Source: Acanthosoma haemorrhoidale (taxonomy: Eukaryota; Arthropoda; Insecta; Hemiptera; Acanthosomatidae). From it: DNA of 64,000 nucleotides. The notes under the pieces were generated by a model, which worked only from the letters and a program-made list of their open reading frames with translations, did not search any database and was not told the DNA's origin. The DNA is taken from the NCBI GenBank assembly GCA_930367205.1, contig OV884012.1, positions 48,443,239 through 48,507,238 of the forward strand. The letters run 5' to 3'. Within the stretch, counting starts at the first letter, position 1; every line of letters begins with the position of its first letter. Below, piece by piece: positions 12,501 to 24,517 of this stretch. A program made the translations under genes and the position numbers.

Positions 12501-14904
12501 ATGACAATCACTGTTTGGACAAAGATAACAGACAGAAAAATAAACAGTTCTATTTGAGAAAGGGCAACTGTTAAACTAACAGAAAGGCGTTGAATCATCC
12601 TCGAGCCTGAGCTAAGCTAATGAATTCATCACTCCGCGTGCTCCGTGCTAACATGTGAATCATAGGCAGGCGAGATAAGGACATCCGTAATGAGTAATTG
12701 TTATCCTAAGGGATCCCTCACCTCCTTGTGAAACTAAAGACATAACATTCTCATACCATGTGGTTTTGGTGTGATTCAGAGTTTGCATGTTGCATGTGGC
12801 TTCTTGAAAGTCCAACTTATCAAGGTCCTTCCGTAACCGGTCCCATCCAACATAAGCCAAAATAGAACTCAAAGCAGAAGAGAGTGGTCAAAATTAATTT
12901 AAATAACAAACAGAAAGTATTTACTTTCTATGAAAATTTAGAAAAAATCCAAAGATTGCAAGGTAGAAGTATTTAAAGAGGTCTTCTTCAGCACAGGACA
13001 AAATGGAGGGAGATGTGGACAACCCTGGAGAAAAATTCAGAAGAAACAAACATGAGTTAAAAGATAAATAGAGATTGACCTACTGACCTATATATCAATG
13101 TAGGGATTATTGGGGAAAACGCAGTAGGCCAAAGCCAAGGCAAACTAGCACTTTTAGAGTTCCATTGTTCCTCATAAATCGGAAAATGTATTCATATTTT
13201 TTCAAAAAAATGTCACCTTTTTTGAGAAATTTCAAAGTAAATTTTTCACCATTTATTTGTAAGATACCCGACTCTGAACCATCGGACTTGCCTATTTCTT
13301 CACGCTCAAATTTGTTATGGAAAATAAAAACGATATCATTCTGGTTTATCTTTAACTGTTTCACCAAATTCGAACTACAGAAACTGAAGAAGAATTACCT
13401 AGATTCTTCTCTTTTATAACAATCTTTTGTTTCCGTGAAACCTGGCCTCTAGCACACATAATACTTATGTGGACATGAGTATACGACATGAACTGTTGTA
13501 TATTAGGTGGTTAAATGTTGATTTTCTTCAGCTCCCATATGTTTATATTCATAAGGGGGATAGTTTAAAGCAAAAGCAGTATTTTGAAAGAAAACGGAGG
13601 GCTACGGCAGGTGCCGTTATAAGAAACGCAAGCAGGAGACACGCAGCCAAGACTCCCTAATTTGGCCACCTTTACTCCTCCTACCTGATCTCTGTCTACG
13701 AAAAATTGTAATTTCCGAAATTGCCTGGCGTGCCACTGTTTCAGATACAAAAAGCGGCTAAAGTGATTTTTTATATTAAAAATTAGTCCAGGAGGAAATC
13801 GCTATTTAGACCCTGGTCGAAACTTACATAACACGGTAAAAACAATATATATTCATGTAGATTACATATTATGCAGATACATGTCACAATTATATTATAC
13901 ATGTATAAATGATTTTAGCCAATTTTAAAATAAATAACTACCTAAACAATATGTACACTAAATAAAGCAATGGTAAAACAACTTATATTTGTATCACATA
14001 AAATATCATTTTTATTGTCCACATTTATTCTACTCAAACCGCGTTTATTCGAATTCAAGAGAAATGTAAACGCTACTTAATGATAATTTGAATTGTTCTT
14101 AAGTAGCCACCTTTTTTCATTCAGTCTACTAAAATCTGTTACATCTTAAGGGGAATTAAATTAACCCGACGAAGGTACAAAATAGAAACTTCTAATTGTG
14201 AAGTGATCAATTGAACTTACAAATGAGCTCAATTTATTTTTCAAATCACATGCTTTAGAGTAATGAATCTGATAAACCCATACAACCCTGACATGAACGA
14301 CTGTTACTCAAGTGCACAAACACATTTCATTTAATATATATTTATTTTTCAGTTACTAAAGTTTATGTTCAATTAACTCCAATTATGATATCAGTAAATA
14401 CTACATGTATAGATAACATGAATGTGCAGTGCATTTTATAAACCCACAATTGAAATGTACTAAAAATAAGCACTAAACGCAGTTTTAGTGAATGATTGTG
14501 GTCCATAATAATCCACTATAGGTCCAACGGTTAATATATGTTATGAAAACAAATGGTACGATTAGCTAGCTCATCCTATCTACTAACGATTACAAAAAAA
14601 TCGTATCCTCCATTATAATTATCCAAGCCTCTGACTTAAAAATATTGATCCATCAAATTTTCGGTAAAATATTGTACCATTTTAATATTATAACTATATA
14701 TCATAAATTAAATATTTTTTTTTTGTGTATCTTGATGAACAAATTATTATTTTTTCCCTAAATACATAGATTAGAGTAAAAGTTATCAAGTGCGGACATT
14801 CGGGGCTCTCGCGTGACGTACATGGTTCTACGAAGCTGAGCTCCTATGAAGTTTTTGGTTCCAAATCCCTTCGCTGCCATAAAATGACGCGGGAGACCCT
14901 AGAT
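9553..14904. other. Intergenic DNA with one GC-richer block
   Basis: AT-rich, except about 11770-12120, a GC-richer block with short frames on both strands and no recognisable product. Plus-strand (13165-13419) and minus-strand (13107-13367) frames overlap each other and are AT-rich; neither resembles a protein. Confidence 0.55.
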
Positions 14905-15141
14905 CAGTTGTCACCAATTGTTTTCCCGTAGGCCCATTTCAAAACTTATAGGATCCAAAAAACTTCCCCAACCCTTCCACCACACTACTCTAAGTACTCA
15001 CCTAGCCTATGATGCTGTTTTGCTCGGTGAATATTTACTTTAAAATCCGCTATCTTATATTACTCCTTCACGATTGAAACATTTTTTTTTCTGTTCATTT
15101 TTTTCACGGTCTGTACAAAAACCGTCATTCGGTGACCACTG
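14905..15141. mobile_element. Non-autonomous hAT-like element (237 bases)
   Basis: Left end CAGTTGTCACCAATTG and right end, read inward on the minus strand, CAGTGGTCACCGAATG agree at 13 of 16 positions. The CAGTGGT-type start is characteristic of hAT transposons. The 8 bases on each side (CCCTAGAT and ATCCAGAT) agree at 5 of 8, including the last four, as expected of an aged 8-base target duplication. There is no ORF inside. Confidence 0.65.
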
Positions 15142-18100
15142 ATCCAGATAAACATATTCTCCCTTAAAGTGCCAAATAGGATCAAATTAGAAAGTAAGAA
15201 GTATTCCAAACTTTTGATGAGTTTAGGCTAGCTCCATTTAAATAGTAGTCCACCCAGATAATAAATAAATTCACTATTATTGTTACTTTATAGTCTATAG
15301 TAACTGTCCGACAGAGGACATCACAGAACCACATAAATTAAAAATTAGTTTAAAAAACTGTGCACTGAGGGCATAGCAATAAGATTAATAAATTGGACTT
15401 ATCGAAATATCTTAGAAGATTTGTCAAAATACTACTTCACTAGTTCACCACTGAAGAACTACAGAAGGTTGAATAACTATTTATCGGCACACCTATCGCG
15501 GTTATAAATCGATATCCATTCGATCGACGACCATTTGTTATCCAGCCCAAAACGGAAAAAGGAACACAACATAAATGTTTACTAATTAAGCGGGAGAGAT
15601 AGGAAGAACATTAGCGAAGGAGACAATGGAGAGAGGACGGAGTGTAGCGCGGATACGGTGGTTGTCGCCGTGGCGGACATTGAGGGATGGAGGCGGCTGG
15701 TGATTAGCTACGTACGTCAGTCCGTTTGTCGATCAATCATAATCACCGGAGCTGCCCGCCAAGTATTAATATACAATAGGACATCTCCGGGGGTGGGGGG
15801 CCGTTCTGGAGGGGGGCGGCGACCTTCGACCTTTCTTTATCTCGTCCACTAATTAGCTGGGGATTATTATGCGAAAATTAGCGACGAGAGCACTCGTTTA
15901 TCATCCGCGCTCTGACGGAGCTGTTGTGCGACACAAGCACTCAGGTCAGACCAGGCGAAGGCGTGAATCATTTCTGATACCTGATATTTTCCTCATATAA
16001 CTTATAAGTTATAGGATAGATCGAAACATATTACACTGTAAACTAAAGTATACTACACAATTAAATTAATTATATTTTTAACATCACAGCGGGCACAATT
16101 TAAACTTTCATACCTCGACCTCAATTAAACGAGTTAAAGATGCAAATACGACTTTAATAACAGTTTTCTAACATAAACTGAAGGTGAGCCCCATCACCTT
16201 GTAATGTATTTATGTATTTTCCTTTTAACTTCAATCTTATATATGTAACCCGACCTCCTTCGAATGCATCTGCGCATAGCAGAATGAGGAGAGAACTGTC
16301 AATTCTTGTTCATTTACTTTGTTCATTTTTTCACATATAGTATTAAATTCAAGGAGTTAAGAGGAAAAAAAAACAAGTTTTCTAATATTTATAGAACTTT
16401 TATTATTTTTTAAAAATTAATAAGACGGGATTAACATTAGTAAACAGATCTTTTATTTGATCCTGACAGAAAAATTGAATGGATATATAAATCATCATAA
16501 CTGAATATACGAATGAAAAAAAAGGCCAGCAGTATTTTTTATCTAATTGGAACATAAAATGAAATCTCCAACTAAAATTCAGTAAAAAAAAGTAAAATAT
16601 ATGCCACAGTGAAATAATTGGAAACATTATAAAAAATCAATATATCAAAACGATGGAAATAAACACACACAAATAGAAAAAACAATGAAAAATAAAAAAA
16701 AATAATGCGAACAACACAATTTCTTCACAGCACTCCGAAGCTAACTAAACAGTTTTATATGTTAGCTGCTATTCTTGGAACAATTATTTACTGAATCAGT
16801 AAAGAAACAGCCATGATTCAGAGGGAATAAAATAAAAACAGAAACCAATGATTTAATATAATAGATGTAATAGCGTGTCATTTATGTTTCTATTATAAAG
16901 GAAGGTACAACAACTTGATAATGAGTACAACAATTACTGCAACACAAACAGACAAAACGGAATAATACATTGGCAGTAAAAGAGTTATTCTTTCTTATTT
17001 ATTGCCCAAGCACCACATTAAACTTGGTATGCCCAATGGGTGTTTGGCATCCTTCATGTTTAACATTTAGTGAGGTGAATTACAAGTATTCCGGAAAGAA
17101 TTTTCCTTTGTGCCTACTTTTTTTAGATTTTCCTATGCGATGATAATGTTCTGTAGTGTTCTATCTCTGTAAACTTACCGAACAGCAATGAGTCTACACT
17201 TAAAGCGGCTACTTTCCCGAATGAATATTGCACACGATAAGCTGATCGTTGTAATTCCGAAATCGATACATAAGCTTGCAGCAGCAGAATCCCTGAAAGG
17301 CGAGACCTAAATATTTAACAAGGAAACTCGTAAGTAGCAAAAGCCTTAGGAATTGTACATCTTTGCAAGTGAGATGCTTTGCTAAAATTATCCCTTATAG
17401 GTTATGGGAAAAACTACGGGCCTGTATGAGTTGTTTAGCGACTACAAGAGATACAAAAGGAGATTTATGTTTAATGTAGGCAAGAGAAAAGGAGACTCAG
17501 GGGCGGGCAGTATATTCCTGTGTGTATCCCAGACCGTCCTCCCTTTCAATGTATATCGCAGTGGTTGTTTTTCCGATCTACATGGGGTATTGTTTGTTAA
17601 GGCGCTTGCTTCTGCCACAATGAACGAAGAAATACAGAGGGTAATTTACCACTTAAAATACACTGTATTTGCACATTAGAATACTAAATTAGCTGACCCA
17701 CTCAGTAATAATGCATTAGCTTCCTGTTTATCTGCTTGCTAATCTTAAAATGTTGAAATATTAATGGCAGGGGCGGGGGGGGGGGACAAGAAGAGGAAGA
17801 ATTGTAACCCTTCGTAACGGGTCAGTCGTTAATTATCTCATTAAAACGTTGGGGTAACGATTCAATTGCTTCGTACTTCGTAACAAGAAAAAACAAAGAG
17901 TAAATGACCTTTTCATTCTGCTTATTTGAGTCAAGCGCAGGAAGAATAGTCCTGGAGTTAAAAATTAAGTAGCTATTGAAAACTAATTATTCTCTCCTCC
18001 CAGGTAATTTCCTACTTTACCAAGCTTATTAAAAATAACATAGCAAATTAAATGACAGGAGTTAATTAGAAAGACCCCCCATATTATAACCCATCCGATG

Positions 18101-18899
18101 TGCAAGCCCAACGTTTTCTATTTAACTTTACATCCATTTTTCATTAAACGCTAAGAAAAAGCAATATGTAATACATTGATCTCAAATCAATATATAAATA
18201 GATTTGAAAATAAACTTTTTAAAATATGAAGATTCATTTTTTTTTAATTTATTTTATGTTTTGTGTATGTTGTAACCATTGTTCTTAGGAATCCTTGTCA
18301 CAGAACCAACAAATGTCTCAGAAAAAAGACCATTCGAATATATTAAAAAAAATATACATATATATTGATCTTTAAAGGCACTAAAAAAAAGAAATATATT
18401 TTTGTTTTATTCAGTCCTCGAACAAAATGTATTCACTTAAGGCTAAAAAAGAATAAGTACATCTACCAAACACAATTGCATTCAATATTTATAGCAAACA
18501 AACAAATGAAATAAAATAAAAAGAGCAACGTTTCTAATTACTGAAAACGGTCGTATACAATCGGAGTGGATTTTCACAGCGATTTTATTGCTAATGAACC
18601 TTTCTTAGATGTTTTAAGGGTTAGTTTTATTAGAGCTGAAGTGCTAGCATAGGGGAACTGAAATGCTATTAGGATTCAGCGCTGGTGGCTATTAATAGGA
18701 AATCCTACACGAGTAGCCGAGAAGAGAAAAAAAAAATGGCCTGGACATTTGAATTGATTTACAGAAATTAGACATGGGATGTAAATGGCATACAGATGCC
18801 TTCGAGTCAGGAACCTCACACCGCACTACTAAGTCTAACAGTTTTATAAAAAAATAAATAAATGGCAAGGCGGGATAATTTCTTGGATAGCATATTTAT
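15142..18899. other. Intergenic DNA with a GC-rich block at 15.56-15.97 kb
   Basis: About 15560-15970 is strikingly GC-rich and contains ATTAGC and AATTAGC words, like homeodomain-rich enhancers. A G-rich run lies at 15789-15827. The rest is AT-rich, with a poly-G tract near 17769-17785. No gene recognised. Confidence 0.5.
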
Positions 18900-20787
18900 A
18901 AGAGACTAGACAGCCCGGGTAGGGGGAAGCCTCCACTTTCCGTATGTTCTGGCCACGGCAGATGCCTCTATAAAGGGATACACCTAATAAAGAATAGTAG
19001 GCAAGAAGTGGAGAGGAAAAAGAACAAAAAAAAATAAATAAATAAATAAAGGCAGAAAGAAAGGGGGAGCGTCCTAGACTCAGCTATAAGTCTGCACTGG
19101 GCCGGTATAAATTTCACACATGGCCGTTGGGTATTTGTCAAGGCCCCGGTCGAGAAAAACAGGTTAAATAATAAATCAATGTTGGTAGCGAGCGACCCTT
19201 ATGTAATGTGGTGTTTCGCATTAGCCTCCTATCTCGATACATCACCAGCGGCCATCTAGTATCTGTCAGGCATATTTCAGTCAAGCTCTGGGCTTCGGCT
19301 GTCAGGATGGCTTCCATTCTGCCGATTGAGGGCTCCAGCTCCGGCGGATCCCGAGCGTTGTTGGTCGCACGATGTACGTTGTGGTACACAGTTACCTTGG
19401 TCGGAAATTAATACAATTCAAATATCTCCAATTGTGTATGGTACATTTATTGTTATAAATATTAGATGCAGTTAGCATTGCATAGAACCATTCAGTATAA
19501 TCGCGATAACTAATTTCCACAAATATTTTTAGGGTAGTGGATCGACAGGTAGCTTTCGTAACCGAGGTTATCGTCGATGCAGCTGACACTGCTACCCCTA
19601 AGTTTATCCCGTAGCCACCCATGCTACAACAACCACCAGACCATATTCTTCGACTTATTACATTACGCAATAATTGGAAGAATAACTGGTATAGAACTCG
19701 TCAAGCCAAGAAAGTAGTAAACTCTCTCACAACGCAAATTCGTGGCTTACATGGCGATTTCCGTAAGTTTTGGAAACTCCTCAGGATCACTAGCAAGAAG
19801 GGAAAAAAAAAAAAATTAGATTCATAATACATTATTAAATTGGCATCATCAGGACTGTGAAAGATATACTAAATGTTCATACTAATCCATTGTTGTCTGT
19901 TTATTGGCTAATTCAAATTAGAAATTTGCGTATTTCATGAGCAAACTAAACGTTACTGTCTTAGGATTGGTTATTGCAGAAGCATGACATAATGCACTAC
20001 TGTTTTGTACACTGTACCTAATTCACGTCATGCAGTAGCTACCATAGCAACTGCACCAGATGAGAGAGCCGCTTTGTCCTTAATGTGCTGAAAACTATAA
20101 AAGGCCGGAATCTGCCCAAATAACAATAAGACAATACGTGGAGTAGTATTGGAAATAAAAAAAATTAAAATTAGTAAACAATTAATAACATTTCTGTCTC
20201 CGAACCCAATCAAGGCGGCAATGCGGATAGTTAAGATACGACAGCGGAAGTATCATTTGTCTCTAAGAGAACGGAGCTTTCATGCTGGTCATTAAGGAAT
20301 ACCGCCGATTCAGGTCCGAGTGACGCTGACCCCGCAGCAGAGTGTGAACGACTGCACAATTGCCAGCACATGGCTAATTGACGGCGTCTACTGGTCCCTG
20401 CAATATTTCACCAACTTTCTATTGTTGAATCAACGCTTGCTAAGAAGTAATTCCTATTAGTTAATTAATTTCCACAATTGTTAAAAAAATACAGGAGTTG
20501 AGATACCTTATTTTTGTCACTGATTCCAAGTGACGGAGTAGAAATAAAAATATTCAAGCCACGTTAGCTACAAATCTATCACGAAATTCAATTTCTTTTT
20601 GATAAAATAATTCTACATATTCAACTAATTAAAAGGTGAGTAGGTATATTGTTTAATATCGAAGGTGCCTGACGTAAGACAACTTCATCAAACTCGTTGG
20701 CACTTAATAGAGCCTAATCAGAGTCAATCTGACCTCCAAAAATACTTATTATTAACTAATAAAAATAGTAATTACTACAATCTGTTC
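18900..20787. other. Intergenic DNA with GC-richer blocks, (AAAT)n and no gene
   Basis: Moderately GC-rich from 18900 to 19620, with an (AAAT)-type simple repeat at about 19029-19050. Minus-strand frames at 19138-19389 and 19392-19670 adjoin each other but show no domain. Possibly transposon-derived. Confidence 0.4.
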
Positions 20788-20843
20788 TCGCTAGTAAAGA
20801 ATGGAGCAGTTACCCATCAATCACGTGTTTAGTACCAACGGCT
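20788..20843 (+). repeat. Short dispersed repeat family C, copy 1
   Basis: About 55 bases, including GGAGCAGTTACCCATCAAT, similar to 21888-21942 in the same orientation. Roughly three quarters of positions agree by eye. The length is short, so a chance match is not fully excluded. Confidence 0.4.
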
Positions 20844-21887
20844 AGGAATTGTATGTATGTTCTTTCCATGTACTTAACACAAAACAAAACGAATTAAAAA
20901 TAATAACAATTACAAATACAGTGTTAGGGTAGCAAACAATATGGATAATTTGACTGAAGCAATTTTAGATAACTAATAATAAAATCAGTTGGTGCATTAA
21001 AAATTCCAAGAAAGTGTGACGTATCATTTCGACCATAGGTATGACCTACTTTATGCGTGAGAAACGCCCCTGACCGGGACCATTCCCTTTGTCACCGTGA
21101 CCTTAGGTAGTGACCATCATGTCTATACCTGCCTCTTGCCGCAACAGTTGGCTCGTCCAGTATAATGAAAAATGCTGGATCCATTCATTTCAATGGTGTA
21201 GGACTATTTTCATAAACTATTGGATTTCAAATTCGGGAATGCCTAATTGATAATTTAAAAAAATACTTTACTAAAATATAAAATGGCTGAATGGGACTAA
21301 ATCAGGACGGATCTTATGAACTGAATTATTATACGTACATTAAACAACGAAGGAAATCTAGTTAACGTAATCCCGTAAATTTCAATACTTATTGGACAAA
21401 GAAAATACAACTAAAATAAGGCTACTACACTGACATTCTGCAGTTTCCAAATGTATTGAAGAATCTTATTAGGATTTCAAGTTCAAAACGACCACTTTCT
21501 TACAGCTTCTAACAAGTTCACAGCCGTACAAACGTTGAATCGGCGAAGAACAATAAACTCCCAGCCCTTGCCAACTAATCAATGAGTGTAGGATGGCCTC
21601 GATTTGCAAAATTTTTATTCAAAAATGATAAAATTTCGACCAGAAGAGTAGAATATATGCTTTATAGGATGCAAGAATTGAAGTGATAAATGCTTGGATT
21701 TCTTTCAATTGAAAAGAGTAAATAAAAGTAAAAATATGTGTTTGCTCCATTAGAGAAATTGTTTGTTTACTGTTAGCGTTAAAAGCAGAGACAGGAAAGG
21801 TGGGACAGGATATGTTGGGAGAGTATCTATATCTTATCAGAAATGGATACCATTCCCAGCCAGGCAGGAATGGGAAGGGTCGATTCC

Positions 21888-21942
21888 AGGTAGCAAGGAA
21901 GGGAGCAGTTATCCATCAATTACTTATCTAGTTCCAAAGACT
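21888..21942 (+). repeat. Short dispersed repeat family C, copy 2
   Basis: Partner of 20788-20843, with GGAGCAGTTATCCATCAAT. It lies at the end of a small GC-richer stretch (21790-21945) that has an open plus-strand frame but no recognisable protein. Confidence 0.4.
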
Positions 21943-22224
21943 ATTCATTCTTTGTAACTTTTTTAAATTTATCAGATTATAAAACGTATTATGTAATTGC
22001 TATTAAATTATGTGCGTGTTGTATCGTATGACTGATATTATGTTATTCCTGATATTTATGCCAATAAATACTCTCCATTTTGAATACCTTTTACTGCGTA
22101 ATAACTGGATTAGATCATGAATGATTAACATTAAATAAAAAACAGAACACACGAGACATAAGTCACTGTCTATCTGCACCGCGTATGTCATTACATTAAA
22201 ATCTAATATAAATAAATAAGGAGC

Positions 22225-22452
22225 TCATTTATCAGCTGGGCTAGTTATCTTGAAGACCCATGATATATTATTTGTCACAGAGACACCGCGACAAGCGCAA
22301 GAGGAGAGGTAAGGCGATACAGCCTTGCGCAACCCCCGGGAAAGCAGGCTGCCATCGGCCACACATTTCTCAACCGAACAAATGGCATTAACATATCTGT
22401 CACCCACGCAGGCATAATCAGTTGGATTAATAGCGCAGATCCAGTTTGTCAT
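22225..22452 (-). CDS. Hypothetical 75-residue cysteine-containing ORF
   Basis: ATG at 22450-22452 (minus strand) opens a frame beginning MTNWICAINPTDYACVGDRY, with six cysteines in the first 54 residues. It coincides with a GC-rich island in AT-rich surroundings. There is no signal peptide and no known domain. It could be a degraded exon, a transposon fragment or a chance frame. Confidence 0.15.
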   Translation of the reverse strand: MTNWICAINPTDYACVGDRYVNAICSVEKCVADGSLLSRGLRKAVSPYLSSCACRGVSVTNNISWVFKITSPADK

Positions 22453-23383
22453 GACACAACGGTCAAAGGCTTCACACTTATAACGCCAGCACGGCCACCT
22501 TTAAACCAGTATTGATATTTCCTCTGTATGCGTAGCGTACCTTTGTTACGATCAATCAAGGTTTTCCAAAAGTTATAACATACAGAATAATATTTGGCAA
22601 GCCTAGGGGTACTTCAATAGTCAAGTTGTGTGACGCATTCAGCTTTTTTTTTTAGACTAGATATATGCATATTAGAAAAACATTATTTTAATTAGCGAAC
22701 ATTGGAAATACATTTATTTGAATTTAAATATCCACCCTGCTCAAGTATGCCTTTAAATTATGTGCCATAGTAATTCTGAAGGCCAAGCACAAATGGAGAG
22801 GCTCTAAAACTAATATGTAACTTTTAAAATTTCGCAAGTCCCAACTCTGAAACGAATTAGATTTCTCATCCCCCTCCACCAGATGGTGAAGAATACATAC
22901 GAAAACATCAAAGATGGGAGCGTGAAACTAATTTCAAATATACTCTAGCGAATAAAATGGGGACGTAACCTTAAGAGGACTTCAATTCGAATCCCAAAAT
23001 AAGTGCAGTGAGTCCCGTTCAATGGTCAGTGGATACTTAGTGACCTAACCAGCTAACTAACGTGACCTGTTTTGTTTTTTGTTTCACATTGTTTCCTCAA
23101 ATCTATAAATATTAATCGGTAATTCTGACATTTTTAGGCAAACAGATGGAGCGGGTTCACTCAACTACATGGCACTGATCGATTCTCAGATCTTTATCTA
23201 AATCACAAATGCCCCAGCTATCATCGACTAACTCTAACCATTTAATCCAAATCGACAAATGACAGGTATTATTTTTATTATGCCTACAACTAGAGAAATT
23301 TCATTGGGGGTATTCATCTCGTTATCTTTTATTACTTTTGCTAACGTGCTTCACTAAGCTATTGCAAATGGCGTTAAAAAAAG

Positions 23384-23703
23384 TTGTTAAAATAACTTTA
23401 CTATGATAAAATTACTATCCGCCTCATTAGGTAGTGGGTAATTGTAATAAATGATCTCATTCATACCATACTTATAATTTTCATTAACTCGCTCATTCAT
23501 ACAGTATTTACAAACAGGCCAGAGACCACCCAAGGTGGTTGTCACCTCCCTCGCATGCGGAAGAGGAAGCGGAGTCTTGGGAAGTCCCCCACGCTCCTCC
23601 GCCAGCCGCGTCACTGGATAACCAGCGGAGGCTGTCCAAGAGCGCGAGAGCCACATACGCTCAGGGCAAAATTGGAGAAACTCGCCATTGTCAGGACTCC
23701 CAC
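23384..23703 (+). repeat. Dispersed repeat family A, copy 1
   Basis: About 320 bases that recur in the same orientation at 48698-49037. The shared part starts in AT-rich sequence (ttgttaa, then aacttta) and ends in a GC-rich half containing AAGAGGAAGCGGAGTCTTGG. Agreement over the GC-rich half is roughly 80-85% by eye. Open frames on both strands across it are by-products of the GC-rich composition. The family is not recognised; it may be a fragment of a retroelement. Confidence 0.8.
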
Positions 23704-24223
23704 AGTCACTTATTGGCGTATTTCTAAAGTAATTAAAACTATAGTTACACTGAAACATAAAAGGAAAATTCTTTGGGAAAAAAGATTGTTTGTTCTCATA
23801 ATGATTAAGCAAGTGAATTAACAAAACAAAAACTACTGCACAATTATTTGTAGAATATATTGAAATCACTAATACATTTTTTAGCAATTAGATTAACAAG
23901 ATCAGAATGTAGCTAGTCCTGAGTTGGTAATGTCAATTAAATATGCAGAAGGGAAATTAAAAATATAATTATGTGCGACTAATTATCATTCCGCAACGGA
24001 TGCAAGGGCTATAAAACGAGAAAAAAAAATCATAGGAATTCTGCTGGAAAAAGGAAGGAGGCGACCTCGTCAAAACTTAACGAGGAACGGACGGAAACGT
24101 TTCACACAAGAGCCAGCCAGCACCGGCGATAATTATCTGAAAAGTGAGTTGTTAAAGTAATCATTCCGAATGGAGGCAGACTATTTAGCCGTTTTCGAGC
24201 CTCCAGGGGTTATCTAATTAAAA
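23704..24223. other. AT-rich DNA passing into a GC-rich block
   Basis: GC content rises from about 24000 and stays high to about 24440. No gene before the ORF at 24224. Candidate regulatory DNA about 2 kb upstream of the receptor gene. Confidence 0.4.
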
Positions 24224-24517
24224 ATGAGCCGGTCCCCTCCGCCGGGGAATTCTAAAAGCCACTCCAGGAGGCTGGAATCCAGCGACGGATCGCAACAGTC
24301 CAATGGAACGCTGTTTATCTCAGGTTCTGCCTCACACCATCATCTGTACCATCACCCCAGGTGTATATCATCGTGTCTTCTGGCAAGCGGCTTAAGCAGC
24401 CAATCGGCATTCGGCCCGGTGCGCCGTAACTGCCTTCACTGCTTCATATCAGTTTTCAAACGCTGTCACTTAAAACTTTATTACAGCACAGAAGAACTGG
24501 TACAGGCAATTGTATAA
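24224..24517 (+). CDS. Hypothetical 97-residue ORF in a GC-rich block
   Basis: ATG at 24224 has A at -3 and an in-frame TAA just upstream (24215-24217). The first 45 residues are Ser/Pro/His-rich (MSRSPPPGNSKSHSRRLESS, then a HHHLYHHP motif). The composition is typical of a disordered N-terminus. The later part looks less like protein. A CAG followed by GTGTAT at 24358-24366 could be a weak donor, making this a first coding exon. I do not recognise the protein. It may be a chance frame in a regulatory block. Confidence 0.2.
   Translation: MSRSPPPGNSKSHSRRLESSDGSQQSNGTLFISGSASHHHLYHHPRCISSCLLASGLSSQSAFGPVRRNCLHCFISVFKRCHLKLYYSTEELVQAIV

Larger units (their letters stand above)
20844..23383. 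other. AT-rich intergenic DNA between repeat copies
   Basis: Apart from repeat C copy 2 and the small ORF at 22225-22452, nothing is recognised. Confidence 0.5.

Noticed and set aside
14800..14885. tRNA-like box B sequence (GGTTCCAAATCC)
   Set aside because: One base too many against the box B consensus, and no acceptor stem or box A at the proper distance.
23387..23887. 166-codon minus-strand ORF as a gene
   Set aside because: It overlies dispersed repeat A, and its similarity to the frame at 48788-49048 follows from the DNA repeat.
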